A DNA stretch of 64,000 bases from positions 344,889-408,888 of the forward strand of contig CAJNDS010002746.1 in the NCBI GenBank assembly GCA_905221605.1, in the 5' to 3' direction. A program made the translations under genes and the position numbers. Below the pieces are notes generated by a model. The model was given only the letters and a program-made list of their open reading frames with translations, had not been told where the DNA came from and ran no database searches. Every line of letters begins with the position of its first letter. The first letter of the stretch is position 1. Positions 61,372-64,000 of this stretch are shown here, in pieces. This DNA is from Symbiodinium natans (taxonomy: Eukaryota > Sar > Dinophyceae > Suessiales > Symbiodiniaceae).

Positions 61372-63051
61372 AGATTCTCAAACCCAGCTACGCAAACCTA
61401 GTTGCTGTCAAAGACGCTGACACTGACGACCATGACTGCCATGCTTGTGGCTGCTGCCAGCGCCAAGACTCAGACCATCCGCTGCGATCCCAATCCCAAG
61501 TGGCCCACCATGAGTCCTAATCATTGATCACAACAGTGGCTTGACCACGAAGAACCAGCAAATGTCTCCCGGCTAGTGCAGCCAAAGTGACCCACTGTGG
61601 ATCTTGCCACCACTGCGATTGCCACCACTGCTGCGAAGACTGCCACATGCTAGGCGTCGGGCAGGCCGAGGTGGTGGTTGACCCTCAGCTTTAATCATAT
61701 GATGCAGTGACACAGGGCCGCGCAGCACACGTGGACAATGCGAAGAAAAATTGACCCTAGTGGCTGTCGAAGGTAGGTCTTCGCTGACTTCACCAGCCAA
61801 GCCGTGGGGTTGCTCTTGAATGGCAGCTGCTTGGCCAGATCCTCTGCGCCAGACTTTGACAGGGTCAGTGTCAGTGTCAGTTCCTAGCGGCTAGCCCATG
61901 TCCGACCTGATACGGCACCTGCCTACGGAGATTCGAGAGCTGGCAGAGAAGTATCTGACCCGTCGGGGGCAGCAGGCAACTTGACAATAATTCTTCTCAG
62001 TCCCCAGTGCGTTTGCAACGCGCTCAAGATCACAGTTTCATTGCCCATTGCAGCCCAGGTCCTTATCCTGCTGTACGTTGACAGCAGTCTTCATCATTGT
62101 TCTTCCAATCCATACTACTGAGATTGAATCATCAGAATGGTAGCATGGTGCTTACACGAGAGCCCCTGCAGCAAGTTTCCACGATGGGATGTCCACAGCT
62201 GGGCTACACCAGCTACACCCTTGCCCATCGATGCTGTGAGCGCTCCACGCTGCGGAATCAAGCATGGTCTGAAGGCAACATGTGACACTGCAGGATAAGC
62301 GTGGTGTCAACGCAACACGCAGTGCGGCCGGGATCAGCGTGGGCTGAAAGGCACATGAGGTATGGTATGAGTGGCTACTTTGAGAATAATAAATCATCAT
62401 AATAATAAGTTGACGCAAAAACTCTGGGAGGCGGACATCTCGAGTCGAAGGTCCGCAGCTGCGCCAGCGCTGTGGCAACGAAGAGCCCCCTTGGCATTCG
62501 GGCGAGTTTTTTTCATCGCCAAAGTGTTTGTGACTCATGACTGAAGGCATCGCGATACAGTAGGTGGATAATTTTACAAACACATAGGCCCATGGCTTTA
62601 CAGGGTTTTTGAGGATGCGTCTGTGTCGCGTGCACAGAGAAGAGCTTGCGTGGACCTGTGGAGCCCGTTACCCCAAAACTACCCCTAGGGCCCCTTGTAC
62701 GGGCCCCTCCTTTAGTCCCTTAGTCATCGTTCGTCTGGGGTTGTTTCGGGCGCGGTGCACGATGCATGAACAGTGTGTACACACTATGAAGATGCAGGAG
62801 GCTCCCTCGGAACTGTGGTTTCGCTAGGACCCTTACTTAGGTAGATGGGGACTATTATATAGGGGAATAAGATTCAGGGTCTCTTCTACAATTCCCTCCT
62901 TCTACCCTGAAGAGACAGGACCTGCGCCTGGCATCCTCCCGGCAGCGGCAGCAATACCTGAGCACGAGCAAGACTGTCAATGAGAACCCTTCATAAACCC
63001 TGAACCTTAACCTGGAACCCTAAACTAAACCCAGGGCTTAGTTTATAGGTG
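61372..63051. other. Unassigned stretch
   Basis: No convincing gene. A minus frame at 62152-62583 and a plus frame at 62609-62827 lack family features. The inverted form of the motif, GTCAGTGTCAGTGTCAG, is at 61863-61880. Confidence 0.4.
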
Positions 63052-63093
63052 ACCCGGGAAAGGTGCCCGGGGTTCCCGGGCACCTTTCCGGGG
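63052..63093. repeat. Perfect GC-rich hairpin
   Basis: GGAAAGGTGCCCGGG and CCCGGGCACCTTTCC face each other with two bases between. It is flanked by degenerate telomere-like words. Whether it is a terminator-like structure or a foldback remnant cannot be decided. Confidence 0.9.
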
Positions 63094-63353
63094 TCAGACT
63101 CTGGTTGAACGAGATGTTCCATCCCTTCATAAACCCTAAATAATCCTAAGCCCCAAGGAACCGTAAACCCCAAACCCTCAAACCCTTATTCTTTAAAAGA
63201 AATCCACTCAAACTCTCATCCCAATCTATTCCAAAATTAGTGTTATCGTCACAACTAACTCGAAACAAAAATGGAGCCCTAGCATGGCGGGCTACTCAAT
63301 GCCCTTCCATGATTCAACATCACTGGGATTCACGCTCAAACCCAGGTGGTTTG

Positions 63354-63640
63354 GAAGATGTTGAGCAGGCTTGACCATGGAAGCAACATGGGGTTTATCT
63401 CATTGAAGGAATAGTGGAGGATGTTGAGCAGGTTTGACCACGGAATCAACATGGGGCTTATCTGAATGGGGGAATAGGCCGAGGTTACCGGGGAATCCAA
63501 TTTCAAAGGAAACCTAAACCCGACACCCTCAAATCCTAAACCCTAGACACCGTGTAAGAACCCAGGAGGTTTGGAGGATGTTGAGCAGGTTTGACCACGG
63601 AATCAACATGGGGTTTATCTCATTGGGGGAATAGGTCGAG
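63354..63640. repeat. Three copies of a ~50-bp unit
   Basis: GGATGTTGAGCAGGTTTGAC followed by CACGGAATCAACATGGGG occurs at about 63354, 63417 and 63572. The last two copies share a longer tail (GGGGGAATAGG.CGAGGTTAC.GGGGAATC). No gene was recognised. A family C relic follows at 63800. Confidence 0.9.
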
Positions 63641-64000
63641 GTTACTGGGGAATCGATTTTCACAGTGGCAGCAAGCCTCCAATCCTGCTTTGAGGTGGCA
63701 CACATTGACACTGACAGCAGCATCCAGAATCAAGTGCTCTTTCAAGCGACTTTGGTCTGTGCAACAGAAATAACTCATCTATTCCCGTGTTCACATTGTC
63801 TAGACCCCAGAGTGCTCTAGGAATAAAACAAGGTGCCCTTTAAGGGAGCTTATAAGGCACTGACATTGACGGGCTGCTGCTGGCTACCTCGGTGTTTCGG
63901 GGACTCTACAGAACGGCGCCGGTGTCGAGGGGGAAGCCGCAGCCGCAGGTCGGACCCAAGGCATCGCCTGCTGGTATCTGCCCTTCCACGCCTCGGCCTC

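Overview
The window looks like nuclear DNA of a dinoflagellate, most likely a Symbiodiniaceae/Suessiales-type alga. This is an inference. It rests on plant-type telomere units (TTTAGGG/CCCTAAA) scattered by the hundred inside the sequence, on almost every convincing coding piece lying on the minus strand, on short exons with GT-AG and GC-AG borders, on pentatricopeptide (PPR) and divergent SET-domain exons, and on a Ty1/copia retrotransposon with a long membrane-type tail. No rRNA, tRNA, CRISPR array or bacterial operon was found.

Region 1 (1 to about 37.7 kb) is a field of interstitial telomere-type repeats in both orientations. Between the blocks lie 50-300 bp unique pieces and several families of foldback, MITE-like elements with 2-4 copies each. 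Eleven of the unique pieces, read on the minus strand, encode PPR motifs (3.98, 9.81, 9.98, 10.5, 11.5, 12.1, 12.6, 13.2, 16.6, 28.3 and 31.15 kb). The best reading is one or more PPR genes whose introns are built largely of telomere-type repeats. One intron (9828-9957) is flanked by a 6-bp duplication of exon sequence and lies inside what would otherwise be one continuous PPR repeat. It looks like an introner that created its own GC-AG intron. In the same interval a 5.18-kb copia element (4068-9251, minus strand) sits inside telomere repeats, with near-identical LTRs, a TAGGG target duplication and a primer site matching the anticodon arm of initiator tRNA-Met (half-tRNA priming). Its protease/integrase part is missing and the coding region has two frame breaks. 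A small multi-spanning membrane protein is encoded at 15.4-15.9 kb.

Region 2 (about 37 to 56.4 kb) changes character. Telomere units become rare and a hexamer motif, ACTGAC/GTCAGT in runs of two to three, appears roughly once per kilobase, including inside exons where it encodes Ser-Val-Ser. It holds multi-exon minus-strand genes: an unassigned acidic protein (36.9-38.0), a SET-domain protein (39.4-40.8, possibly from 42.7), a frameshifted exon pair at 43.3-43.7, a large transposase-like gene (47.3-51.7) preceded by a 490-bp field of nested palindromes, an exon that reads like a histone H3 fold with an enlarged loop (53.4-53.7), and a coiled-coil protein gene (55.0-56.4).

Region 3 (56.4 to 64 kb) is repeat-dominated: at least eight copies of a hairpin-cored repeat in both orientations (56.4-58.2), an 84-bp palindrome centred on alternating GC (58.5), a 570-bp tandem duplication (59.24-60.38) and three copies of a 50-bp unit near the right end. 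Exon limits are my own reading of frames and splice-like borders and are approximate unless an exact boundary is argued.
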